In this document: positions 1 through 5,874 of the stretch, one piece after another
Layout of the letters: each line of letters starts with the position of its first letter
How positions within the stretch are numbered: position 1 is the stretch's first letter
The notes under the pieces: model-generated
The model's database searches: none
What the model was told of the DNA's origin: nothing
Seen by the model: the letters and a program-made list of their open reading frames with translations, nothing else
Assembly: GCA_016919565.1 (NCBI GenBank)
Contig: JACXTO010000151.1
Coordinates: 1-5,874 of the forward strand
Direction of reading: 5' to 3'
Source: Methanomassiliicoccaceae archaeon
GTDB lineage: Archaea; Thermoplasmatota; Thermoplasmata; Methanomassiliicoccales; UBA472
DNA: 5,874 nucleotides
Position numbers and translations under genes: made by a program

Positions 1-635
1 CCGATTCGCGCAAGCTCATCCAGGTCGAGGGCATAGAGGCGCTGCGGAAGGTCCAGGACTGTGGGACGAATGTCATGCTCGCCTCGGGCAACGTCCTACC
101 AGTGCTGTTCGGCCTCTCCACCTATATCGGAACGAAGGGGCCAGTGATCGCGGAGAACGGCGGGATGGTTTACTATCAGGACAGGACATATCGGCTGGAA
201 TCGAACGAGCTCCCTCTGAAGGCGTTCGCGCATCTGAAGGGGTCCATGCCGGAGGCGGAGCGTCTGTTCACCGATAACTGGCGGTTGACCGAGGTGGCCT
301 TGAAGCGGCATCTCGACCTGGAAAGCATCAAACAAATCCTCGACGGCTGGGAGCTGGAGATCGAGGCCACCGGATTCGCCATCCACCTCATGAACAAGGG
401 GCACAGCAAGCTGGTCGGCGTGAAGAAGGGCTGCGAGCTGCTCGGGATCGGACTGGAGAACGTCGCTGCCATCGGCGATTCTGACAACGACTCCAAGATG
501 CTGGCGGGCTGCGGGTTCGGGATCGCGGTCGGGAATGCCTCGCCCGCCGCCAAGGCGGCGTCGGACTTCGTTGCCAAGGGAGCGCATTCGGAAGGAGTGG
601 TCGAAGGCCTGCGATATCTCAGTCTGATGGACTAG
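1..635 (+). CDS. Phosphoglycolate phosphatase, archaeal HAD type (5' partial)
   Basis: The reading frame is open from the window edge (first full codon at 3) to TAG at 633-635, so the start and HAD motif I (DxDGT) lie upstream of the window. About 210 residues are visible. Motif II is the Ser of LASGNV (Ser codon at 84). The motif III lysine is probably in NKGHSKL (Lys codon at 408). Motif IV is GDSDND (474-491), the Mg-binding acidic loop. The central cap segment and the C-terminal EGVVEGL fit the archaeal TA0175-like phosphoglycolate phosphatase group of the Cof/IIB HAD subfamily. The expected reaction is 2-phosphoglycolate to glycolate plus phosphate in the cytosol. An ATG at 75 exists, but it lies inside the conserved domain and is not the real start. 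Substrate is inferred from family; another sugar-phosphate phosphatase activity is possible. Confidence 0.8.
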   Translation, partial: DSRKLIQVEGIEALRKVQDCGTNVMLASGNVLPVLFGLSTYIGTKGPVIAENGGMVYYQDRTYRLESNELPLKAFAHLKGSMPEAERLFTDNWRLTEVALKRHLDLESIKQILDGWELEIEATGFAIHLMNKGHSKLVGVKKGCELLGIGLENVAAIGDSDNDSKMLAGCGFGIAVGNASPAAKAASDFVAKGAHSEGVVEGLRYLSLMD

Positions 636-641
636 CCGAGA

Positions 642-650
642 GATTATTTA
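642..650 (+). promoter_or_regulatory. Candidate TATA box for the UroD-like gene
   Basis: An A/T-rich GATTATTTA stands out in a GC-rich 39-base gap between two genes. Its centre is about 28 bases before the ATG at 675. Archaeal transcription starts about 25 bases after the TATA centre, which would give a leaderless or nearly leaderless mRNA. This is pattern matching only; the gene could also be co-transcribed with the phosphatase upstream. Confidence 0.35.
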
Positions 651-674
651 GCCAGGGCTGGCGATACCTTGCGG

Positions 675-1715
675 ATGAACTCGCGAGAACGCTTCTCCGC
701 CGCCCTCGACGGCGACCCGGTCGATCGGATCCCGGTGATGTACCAGCACCTTGGCGGGATGAAGCTTGTGCAGCAGGTGGCGGGCATCGCCATCCAGGAG
801 GCCTATTATGATCCGAAGAAGTTCGCGCAGCTCAGCTTGACGGCCTTGGACGTTTTCGGCTACGACAACGTCATGGCGGGATGGGGCGACCTGTTGATGG
901 ATGCCCAAGCGTTCGGTGCCAAATTGGCCTTCAGCAATCGCAACAACTATCCGAGCAGCGAGCCGGCCCCGATCAGCGACATGGAGTCCGTGGAGAAGCT
1001 CGTTTCCATCGACCCGTTCGACGACCCATTGTGGTCCGTCCAGATCAAGGCGGCGCGCATCATGGTGAAGGAGGTTGGCAAGGAGACCATGGTATTGGGA
1101 TGCACCAGTTCCCCGTTCATCGTTGCCTCCGGAATTCTGGGATATGAGAACCTCATGGTGTGGCAGATGCTGCAGCCCGAGGAGCTGGCGAAGCTCCTTT
1201 CGAAGGTGGCCGAAAGCCTGAAGATGCTGGGGGTGCGGCTGGTCAACTACTCCGGCCTGGATGCCGTGTTCATAAGCGGGGGATTGGCTGACGCGGAGCA
1301 GAACACCTTGGAGATGTGCGAGCGTTTCGACATCGAACCGCTCCGCGGGGTGGTCAGCGAGTTCCATTCGCTCGGCCTCAGGACGATAATCCACAACTGC
1401 TCCTACGCCCCATTCCTCAAGGAGCAGATGGCGGTGGCCGACTCGAGCGCCATCCATTTCTGGGTGAACGCGCGGGGGGTCGACGAGCACATCCCGCCGG
1501 AGATCGGACGGAGGACGCTGGTGGCTGGGATCGACCATCAGAACCTGATCTACCAAGGGAGCTTGGACGAGATCGAGGTGGCGGTCACCAAGGCCATCAA
1601 GCTCTATGGCGATTTGAGGACCATCATCGCCCCGGCCTGCGAGCTCCCATCGGACACACCCATCGAGAGCGCAAGGGAGCTGGTGAGGGTGTGCGAGAGA
1701 TTGGCCATAAAATGA
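675..1715 (+). CDS. UroD-family protein, MtaA/MtbA-like corrinoid methyltransferase candidate
   Basis: This 346-residue protein spans the whole uroporphyrinogen decarboxylase (URO-D) fold. The N-terminal SRERFSAALDGDPVDRIPV is the usual opening of the non-HemE branch. The RQAGRY motif of genuine HemE is absent; PVMYQHLGG stands in that place. His240-x-Cys242 (HNC) and Cys322 (APACELP) match the H-x-C...C zinc site of the methylcobamide:thiol methyltransferases MtaA, MtbA and CmuA, where zinc activates the thiol acceptor. I therefore infer methyl transfer involving a corrinoid, not heme synthesis. The downstream DTPIESARELV fits the TPLENVKALV segment of MtaA. No corrinoid protein or substrate methyltransferase is adjacent, so the substrate is unknown. 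The start is ambiguous: a TTG at 669 is in frame and preceded by GGCGAT (660-665), but ATG 675 gives the usual family N-terminus. It ends with TGA. Confidence 0.8.
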   Translation: MNSRERFSAALDGDPVDRIPVMYQHLGGMKLVQQVAGIAIQEAYYDPKKFAQLSLTALDVFGYDNVMAGWGDLLMDAQAFGAKLAFSNRNNYPSSEPAPISDMESVEKLVSIDPFDDPLWSVQIKAARIMVKEVGKETMVLGCTSSPFIVASGILGYENLMVWQMLQPEELAKLLSKVAESLKMLGVRLVNYSGLDAVFISGGLADAEQNTLEMCERFDIEPLRGVVSEFHSLGLRTIIHNCSYAPFLKEQMAVADSSAIHFWVNARGVDEHIPPEIGRRTLVAGIDHQNLIYQGSLDEIEVAVTKAIKLYGDLRTIIAPACELPSDTPIESARELVRVCERLAIK

Positions 1716-1779
1716 CAAGTCCTCGGATGCTCGACGTCAATGAAAGGATTCATGAGGCCGCAGGTCCAAGACATACACC

Positions 1780-1962
1780 ATGGAACTAGTCGGTCAATGC
1801 ATGGTCTGCGGAAAGCCGGCGGTCAGCACCTGCGCCATCTGCGGCAGCCTGGTATGCGACGAGCATTTCTTTTCTCGGACGAGGATGTGCTCTCGCTGCA
1901 TGTCCCCTATGGAGAAGGGGGAAGAGAAGGACCGCCTGAAGCAGAAAAACCTTGACCGCTGA
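1780..1962 (+). CDS. Small zinc-binding protein, B-box/HIT-like finger
   Basis: This is a 60-residue protein with eight regularly spaced potential zinc ligands: Cys7-x2-Cys10, Cys18-x2-Cys21, Cys26-x2-His29 and Cys37-x2-Cys40. That is enough for two zinc ions, probably in a cross-brace or treble-clef-like arrangement. The middle part (CAICGSLVCDEH) recalls B-box and HIT-type zinc fingers. The last 20 residues are highly charged (KGEEKDRLKQK) and lack ligands, suggesting a flexible or helical tail. ATG 1780 is the only in-frame start that keeps the first CxxC. AGGT at 1762-1765 is a weak, distant ribosome site. The gene follows the UroD-like gene by 64 bases and converges on the TPR gene with a 19-base gap. 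Function is unknown; nucleic-acid or protein binding is a guess. The ligand pattern makes a real gene likely despite its size. Confidence 0.7.
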   Translation: MELVGQCMVCGKPAVSTCAICGSLVCDEHFFSRTRMCSRCMSPMEKGEEKDRLKQKNLDR

Positions 1963-1981
1963 CCAGGCCAGGACGCGGAAG

Positions 1982-2470
1982 TCAGAGCAGCTTCTTCGCT
2001 TCCTCTTCCGTCAGGTTGATCGATTTCAGCAGGTACTTGAGCGACTTCTTGGCGATGATCCCTCTGGTGTTGTCGTCCATGAACTGTTCCATCGCCACCG
2101 GCGCCCTTCTGAAGTATTCCACGGCGAACTCCGAGTAATAGTACGGCGCGTTCTCCGGGTCGACCTCGGCCGCCTTGTTGTACGCCGCCTCGGCCTCGTT
2201 GAACTGATTGGCCTCGACGCAGAAAGCGCCCAATGAGGAGTAGTAGAATGGATTCTTGTCGTCCAAGGATATCGCCTTCTTGTAGAGGGCGATGACCTCC
2301 TCCACGCCGATCTTCGAGACCAGGACGCCCGCTTCTGCCTTTCCGAAATAGGCATCGGCGTTGTTTGGGTTGGCCTTGATGGCCTTTTCGAACTTGGAGA
2401 ACGCCTGCTGGTATTCCCCGTCGTTCATGAGCTGATGAGCCTGCTGAATAAACTTCTCTGATTCGTCCAT
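1982..2470 (-). CDS. Tetratricopeptide-repeat (TPR) protein
   Basis: This 162-residue protein has no signal peptide or membrane segment and is probably cytosolic. Three TPR-like helical hairpins can be read: about residues 4-37 (AFSKFEKAIKANPNN), 38-73 (ALYKKAISLDDKN, with a slightly longer first helix) and 74-107 (AEAAYNKAAEVDPEN). A degenerate fourth, tyrosine-rich at YYYSEFAVEYF, follows. The C-terminus (about 125-162) is a charged helical cap rich in Lys and Leu. TPR arrays are protein-interaction scaffolds, and nothing here names the partner. The ATG (complement of 2468-2470) directly precedes the first repeat. The gene is divergent from gatC, with 187 bases between them, and convergent with the zinc-finger gene. 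An A/T-rich promoter candidate lies upstream. The TPR call is firm; no specific function can be given. Confidence 0.9.
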   Translation of the reverse strand: MDESEKFIQQAHQLMNDGEYQQAFSKFEKAIKANPNNADAYFGKAEAGVLVSKIGVEEVIALYKKAISLDDKNPFYYSSLGAFCVEANQFNEAEAAYNKAAEVDPENAPYYYSEFAVEYFRRAPVAMEQFMDDNTRGIIAKKSLKYLLKSINLTEEEAKKLL

Positions 2471-2502
2471 ACTTTTTACCGCAACAATGTAAAAGATGCT
2501 CC

Positions 2503-2514
2503 GTTCATAAACAT
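2503..2514 (-). promoter_or_regulatory. Candidate TATA box for the TPR gene
   Basis: On the minus strand this segment reads around TGTTTATGAAC and is among the most A/T-rich spots in the divergent region. It lies about 38 bases upstream of the TPR start codon, which would give a short 5' leader of roughly 10-15 bases. This is a weak consensus match, supported mainly by position. Confidence 0.3.
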
Positions 2515-2579
2515 TTTCATCGAGCGGGGCGTGCCCAAATGAATCTGCAAGAATGGCTAGCCTTTGCTGGTAACGCTAA

Positions 2580-2589
2580 GGCTTTATTG
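2580..2589 (+). promoter_or_regulatory. Candidate TATA box for the gatCAB operon
   Basis: GGCTTTATTG contains TTTATT and is the best TATA-like sequence on this strand of the intergenic region. Transcription would start near 2611, leaving a leader of about 45 bases. That fits the GGTG ribosome-site core at 2649-2652, five bases before the gatC ATG. This is pattern-based and low confidence. Confidence 0.3.
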
Positions 2590-2657
2590 GCGAGTCCGCA
2601 TAACGCACCGAAACTTGCGGCCTTGCTGAGTTGGGCGGGTCTCTTAACGGTGTCGAC

Positions 2658-2930
2658 ATGGATCTGGAAGAGGTGAAGGGCGTCGCGTGGAACGCGCGAT
2701 TGAAGCTGACCGAAGAGGAGATGCAGGAGTTCGCCAAGGACCTGGAGGATGTTCTGAGCTACTTCTCCGTCTTGGACAAGGCCCCGGACACTGGCAAGCA
2801 TGATTTCAATCCGGTCCCGATCTCCAACGTACTCCGCGATGATGAGGTCGCCCGAGATGTGGACGCCGGATCGCTTCGTGACTCCATGGACACCTACCAG
2901 GACATGGTCAGGGGGCCGAGGCTCACATGA
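2658..2930 (+). CDS. gatC: Asp/Glu-tRNA amidotransferase subunit C (GatC)
   Basis: This 90-residue protein is close to the usual GatC length of about 95. The N-terminal WNARLKLTEEEMQEF corresponds to the family's A.LARLeLtEEE opening. A helix with the spacing of L.ebvL.yf..Ld follows (DLEDVLSYFSVLD, residues 28-40). The C-terminal half has ISNVLRDDEV, matching the conserved NvlReDev segment that wraps GatA. GatC has no catalytic site; it stabilises GatA and clamps it to GatB. ATG 2658 was chosen over an in-frame TTG at 2631 because it gives the normal N-terminus and is preceded by GGTG (2649-2652). Its stop overlaps the gatA start in ATGA (2927-2930), indicating translational coupling. It is the first gene of the operon. 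Confidence 0.92.
   Translation: MDLEEVKGVAWNARLKLTEEEMQEFAKDLEDVLSYFSVLDKAPDTGKHDFNPVPISNVLRDDEVARDVDAGSLRDSMDTYQDMVRGPRLT
2918..2921 (+). promoter_or_regulatory. Ribosome binding site of gatA
   Basis: GAGG lies inside the end of gatC, five bases before the gatA ATG at 2927. It supports that start, which matters because the resulting GatA is shorter at its N-terminus than usual. Confidence 0.6.
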
Positions 2931-4261
2931 GCTGTCATCTCACGGTCGAGAAACTGGTCACCTTGAACGAGAGGTACCATCCGTTCTCCGATCTCACCAA
3001 GGACCTCAGCGACCTGACCGATTACCCGCCGAAATTCCATTTCTCCGCGAAGGACAACATCTGCGCCCTGGGATTCCAGGCCCGGGCCGGTTCCAAGATC
3101 CTGGACGGTTACCGACCGCCGTTCGATGCGACCGTGGTCCGAAAGATGCGCGAGGCGGATGGCATCCTCATCGGGAAGACCAACATGGACGAGTTCGGCT
3201 TCGGCACCTTCTGCACCAATTCAGCCTTCGGCGTTCCCCTCAACCCGCACGACGTGGAGAGGAGCTGTGGCGGCTCGAGCGGCGGGGCGGCGGCGATCGC
3301 TGCGCTGCTGGAAAAGCATGTATCGCTGGCCGAGTCCACGGGCGGGTCGATCTCCTGCCCCGCTTCATTCTGCGGCGTCATCGGGTTCACGCCCACCTAC
3401 GGCCGGGTCTCACGTTACGGTCTGATAGACTACGCCAATTCGCTCGACAAGATCGGCCTGATCGTACGGGCTCCGAGCGACCTTCGACGCTTCCTTCCCA
3501 TCATCTCCGGGCCGGACAAGAAGGATCCAACCTCATGCGTCCAGCCACGATTGGAGCTTGACGGGTTCAAGGTGAAGAGCGTCGCCGTACCGGAGGAGGC
3601 GCTGAGGAACCTCGACCCGGCGGTGCTGCAGGCGTTCGAGGCCGCATTGGGCAAATTGAAGGAGCAGGGGATCGAGGCGCATCGGGTCAGCATGCCCTCG
3701 TTGGGATTCGCTCTCGCAGCCTACTACGTCCTGGCGACATCGGAGGCGTCGACCAACCTAGCCAGGTACAAGGGGATGCTCTTCGGGGTTAGGGGCGGCC
3801 ACATCGACCAGAGCTTCAACGATTACTTCTCGGAGGTCCGCTCCGCCAACTTCGGCAAGGAAGCGAAGCGCCGGGTGCTTCTGGGCACCTACACCCGCAT
3901 GGTCGGCTTTCGCGACCGCTATTACCTCAAGGCGCTGGCGGTGCGCCAGCTGATCATCAAGGAGTACCAGGGACTGATGGAACGAGACGACGCGGTCCTC
4001 ACCCCCACCATGCCTTTCATAGCCCCGCGCTTCACTGAGATCGCCAAGATGAAGCCCCTAGAGGTCTACCAGGCGGACTTCCTAACGGTCCCGCCGAACC
4101 TTACCGGGATGCCGCACATCTCCCTGCCATGCGGCTACCATGACGGGATGCCGATCGGGATGCAGTTCGTCGCCCCCCATTGGGAGGAGAGGCGCTTGCT
4201 TGACGTCGCGGACAGATGGTGCGGCGAGTTCAAGATCAGGTTCCCGGGGGCGATCGCATGA
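2927..4261 (+). CDS. gatA: Asp/Glu-tRNA amidotransferase subunit A (GatA), amidase
   Basis: This 444-residue amidase-signature protein is the glutaminase subunit; it releases ammonia from glutamine and passes it to GatB. The Ser-cisSer-Lys triad is visible as Lys42 (SAKDN), Ser117 (CGGSSGG) and Ser141 (STGGSI). Their spacing, 75 and 24 residues, equals that of Lys79-Ser154-Ser178 in Staphylococcus aureus GatA. Other family signatures are LIGKTNMDEF, PASFCG and PTYGRVSRYG. The C-terminal NLTGMPHISLPCG and GMPIGMQF complete the domain. Two features are odd. The N-terminus before the lysine is about 37 residues shorter than in S. aureus. Also, the usual SDTGGSIR is ESTGGSIS, which loses the Asp and the Arg around the nucleophile. 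Its ends overlap gatC and gatB by ATGA. Identity as GatA instead of a stand-alone amidase is secure from the operon. Confidence 0.96.
   Translation: MSCHLTVEKLVTLNERYHPFSDLTKDLSDLTDYPPKFHFSAKDNICALGFQARAGSKILDGYRPPFDATVVRKMREADGILIGKTNMDEFGFGTFCTNSAFGVPLNPHDVERSCGGSSGGAAAIAALLEKHVSLAESTGGSISCPASFCGVIGFTPTYGRVSRYGLIDYANSLDKIGLIVRAPSDLRRFLPIISGPDKKDPTSCVQPRLELDGFKVKSVAVPEEALRNLDPAVLQAFEAALGKLKEQGIEAHRVSMPSLGFALAAYYVLATSEASTNLARYKGMLFGVRGGHIDQSFNDYFSEVRSANFGKEAKRRVLLGTYTRMVGFRDRYYLKALAVRQLIIKEYQGLMERDDAVLTPTMPFIAPRFTEIAKMKPLEVYQADFLTVPPNLTGMPHISLPCGYHDGMPIGMQFVAPHWEERRLLDVADRWCGEFKIRFPGAIA
4246..4255 (+). promoter_or_regulatory. Ribosome binding site of gatB
   Basis: GGGGGCGATC matches the archaeal ideal GGAGGTGATC at eight of ten positions and ends two bases before ATG 4258. 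It decides the gatB start in favour of 4258 over the in-frame ATG at 4216. Confidence 0.65.
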
Positions 4262-5610
4262 TGATAGGCCTCGAGGTCCATGTCCAGCTGCCCACCAGGT
4301 CCAAGCTGTTCTGCTCCTGCTCGACCAGTGCCGAGGAGCCGAACTCCTCGATATGCCCCACCTGCCTCGGCTTCCCTGGCTCACGACCGAGCCTCAACCG
4401 CCGGGCGCTGGAGATGGGGGTGGAGATCGCCCGGTTCCTGGACTGCAAGATACCCGAGGAGGTCTGGTTCTCGCGCAAGACCTATTTCTACCCCGACCTC
4501 CCCAAGAACTTCCAGATCACGCAATACGATTCCGCGCTCGGGACCGACGGCTGCTTCATCGTGAACGACAAGAGCATCGGTATCTGGAGGGCGCACCTGG
4601 AGGAGGACCCGGGCAGGATCAAGCGGGTGGGCAAGAGCGGCGAAGAGGTCTCACTGATAGACTACAACCGCTCTGGCATCCCGCTGGTGGAGATCGTCAC
4701 CGCTCCCGACCTTTCCTCCCCGGAGGAGGCGAGGACCTTCCTGCAGGAGCTTCTGGTCGAGCTGCGCCACATCATCGGGACGACTGCGGGCGACGAGCAG
4801 AGCGTGCGCGTCGACGCCAACATCTCCATGGACGGGGAGAGGGTGGAGGTGAAGAACATCCAGGGGCTGCGCAACCTGGAAAAGGCGCTCAAGTTCGAGG
4901 CCTCCCGCCAGTTCAAGATGCACGAGGCGGGCATGAAGGTGGTGCGAGAGACGAGGCGCTACGACGAGGAGCGCAAGGTGACGATGTCCTCCAGGGAGAA
5001 GGAGACGGAGGAGGACTATGGCTACATCGGCGAGCCGGACCTGGGAACGTTCAGCGTCGGGGCGATGGCGCGATCGATGAGCACCGCCGAGACGCCATTA
5101 CGACGAGCGCAGCGCATGGCCGGCCACTACGCATTGGATTTCGGGAAGATGAGGCAGATCGTCCTCACCTCCATGCCTTTGGCCGATCTGTTCGAGCTGC
5201 TCGCCCAGAGGGTCGAGCCGGAGATCGCACTCGCATGGACATTGGGCCCGATCTCGGCCAACTGGTCCGCTCTCCTGTCACGCCTGGATGATCAGGTGAA
5301 AGAGGACCTGGCATCGATCGTCGTCCTGATCGCGAACCGGGAGATAACCGATTCGGAGGCGAGAAGGCGGATCGGTGCCCTCGCCTCGGGAGAATGCCCC
5401 TCTGACCTCTCATGCGCGGTGGAGGACGGGCTGCTGGATTCGATCATCTCCACCTACATCGACGAGCACCCGCAGGTCGTGAAGGATTACGCTTCCAACC
5501 CCAAATCCGCCAATAGCGTCATTGGCCACGTCATGAAGGTGGCGAAGGGGAAGTACAACTCCCAAGAAGTGGTGGAAGCGGTGAAGAAGGAAATCGAGAA
5601 GAGGAATTGA
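4258..5610 (+). CDS. gatB: Asp/Glu-tRNA amidotransferase subunit B (GatB)
   Basis: This 450-residue kinase-amidase subunit binds the mischarged tRNA, phosphorylates the Asp or Glu side chain with ATP and amidates it with ammonia from GatA. The N-terminal IGLEVHVQL is the family hallmark. A zinc site is present as Cys19-x-Cys21 and Cys33-x2-Cys36. Further signatures are YFYPDLPKNFQITQYD, the LEEDPGRI acidic stretch, DYNRSGIPLVEIVT and VRVDANIS. The C-terminal tail domain ends in GHVMKVAKGKYN, like the YqeY-related tRNA-binding domain. Differences from typical bacterial GatB are DYGYIGEPDL in place of DYRYFPEPDL and VDAN in place of CDAN. GatE is excluded by the lack of its inserted AspRS-like domain. 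ATG 4258 overlaps the gatA stop, and a strong ribosome site supports it. The TGA stop abuts the opposing aspS stop with no bases between. Confidence 0.97.
   Translation: MMIGLEVHVQLPTRSKLFCSCSTSAEEPNSSICPTCLGFPGSRPSLNRRALEMGVEIARFLDCKIPEEVWFSRKTYFYPDLPKNFQITQYDSALGTDGCFIVNDKSIGIWRAHLEEDPGRIKRVGKSGEEVSLIDYNRSGIPLVEIVTAPDLSSPEEARTFLQELLVELRHIIGTTAGDEQSVRVDANISMDGERVEVKNIQGLRNLEKALKFEASRQFKMHEAGMKVVRETRRYDEERKVTMSSREKETEEDYGYIGEPDLGTFSVGAMARSMSTAETPLRRAQRMAGHYALDFGKMRQIVLTSMPLADLFELLAQRVEPEIALAWTLGPISANWSALLSRLDDQVKEDLASIVVLIANREITDSEARRRIGALASGECPSDLSCAVEDGLLDSIISTYIDEHPQVVKDYASNPKSANSVIGHVMKVAKGKYNSQEVVEAVKKEIEKRN

Positions 5611-5874
<264 letters not shown>

Larger units (their letters stand above)
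2471..2657. other. Divergent intergenic region, TPR gene / gatC
   Basis: These 187 bases separate two divergent genes and are clearly less G/C-rich than the flanking coding DNA. They hold promoter candidates for both directions. Short inverted repeats are visible: AGCCTT (2559-2564) with AAGGCT (2578-2583), CCGCA (2596-2600) with TGCGG (2616-2620), and GGGC-GT-GCCC (2527-2536). None is strong enough to call an operator or structured RNA. A 45-codon open frame from ATG 2539 to TGA 2676 runs through the region and overlaps the gatC start, but its codon use is unlike the neighbours. I see no tRNA. Confidence 0.7.

Noticed and set aside
675..1715. Annotation as uroporphyrinogen decarboxylase HemE
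   Set aside because: The RQAGRY substrate-binding motif is missing, while the H-x-C...C zinc motif of methyltransferases is present.
648..1718. A 356-codon open frame on the minus strand lying opposite the UroD-like gene
   Set aside because: Its translation is rich in His, Arg, Asp, Gln and Leu with no recognisable motif, as expected opposite a GC-rich gene. The plus strand has clear family motifs.
1740..1955. A 71-codon open frame overlapping the small zinc-finger gene
   Set aside because: It is in another frame; the frame from 1780 has eight ordered zinc ligands, and this one has none.
1952..2236. A 94-codon plus-strand open frame opposite the TPR gene
   Set aside because: The minus strand shows ordered TPR repeats; this frame is Arg/Val/Leu-rich without motifs.
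2559..2620. Short inverted repeats that could suggest an RNA gene, riboswitch or operator
   Set aside because: Stems are only 5-6 bases, do not extend, and form no tRNA-like or known riboswitch fold that I can recognise.
2800..3561. A 253-codon plus-strand open frame across the gatC-gatA junction
   Set aside because: It is a shifted-frame shadow of gatC and gatA, rich in Arg and Pro, with no family resemblance.
4216..4257. Upstream ATG at 4216 as the gatB start
   Set aside because: It would add 14 residues before the normal N-terminus and overlap gatA more deeply. The strong ribosome site at 4246-4255 and the ATGA overlap favour 4258.
4140..5291. A 383-codon plus-strand open frame overlapping gatA and gatB
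   Set aside because: It is out of frame with two well-supported genes and its translation is a low-complexity Gly/Arg/Asp/Pro mix typical of a shifted high-GC frame.

Overview
The window reads as archaeal chromosome, most likely a high-GC member of the Thermoplasmata and possibly close to Methanomassiliicoccales. This rests on an archaeal-type phosphoglycolate phosphatase, a UroD/MtaA-like protein with a cobalamin-methyltransferase zinc motif, a gatC-gatA-gatB operon with archaeal-style divergences, and a Shine-Dalgarno sequence close to GGAGGTGATC. The taxonomic placement is inference; no rRNA or other marker is present. The window is gene-dense, codons are G/C-rich at the third position, and seven of the eight genes stop with TGA (the first stops with TAG).

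Layout: (1) positions 1-635 (+), the 3' part of a HAD-superfamily phosphoglycolate phosphatase whose N-terminus lies outside the window. (2) 675-1715 (+), a UroD-family protein keeping the H-x-C...C zinc site of corrinoid:thiol methyltransferases. (3) 1780-1962 (+), a 60-residue protein with eight potential zinc ligands. (4) 1982-2470 (-), a TPR-repeat protein convergent with it. (5) 2471-2657, a divergent intergenic region holding promoter candidates for both sides. (6) 2658-5610 (+), gatC-gatA-gatB, translationally coupled by two 4-base ATGA overlaps. (7) 5611-5874 (-), the 3' end of an aspartyl-tRNA synthetase gene with a bacterial-type C-terminus, its stop codon directly abutting that of gatB.

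The coherent theme is the right half. GatCAB amidates Asp-tRNA(Asn) (and in some organisms Glu-tRNA(Gln)), and an adjacent AspRS would supply the mischarged Asp-tRNA(Asn) if it is non-discriminating. Archaea normally use GatDE for Gln-tRNA(Gln), so GatCAB beside AspRS suggests tRNA-dependent asparagine formation. The left half is a set of apparently independent genes; no corrinoid protein or substrate-specific methyltransferase sits beside the UroD-like gene here.

I see no CRISPR array, tRNA, rRNA, transposon, phage gene or defence system. Most of the window is housekeeping. The points worth a second look are the bacterial-type AspRS tail in an archaeal setting, the altered signature motifs of GatA and GatB, the orphan UroD/MtaA-like protein and the small zinc protein.
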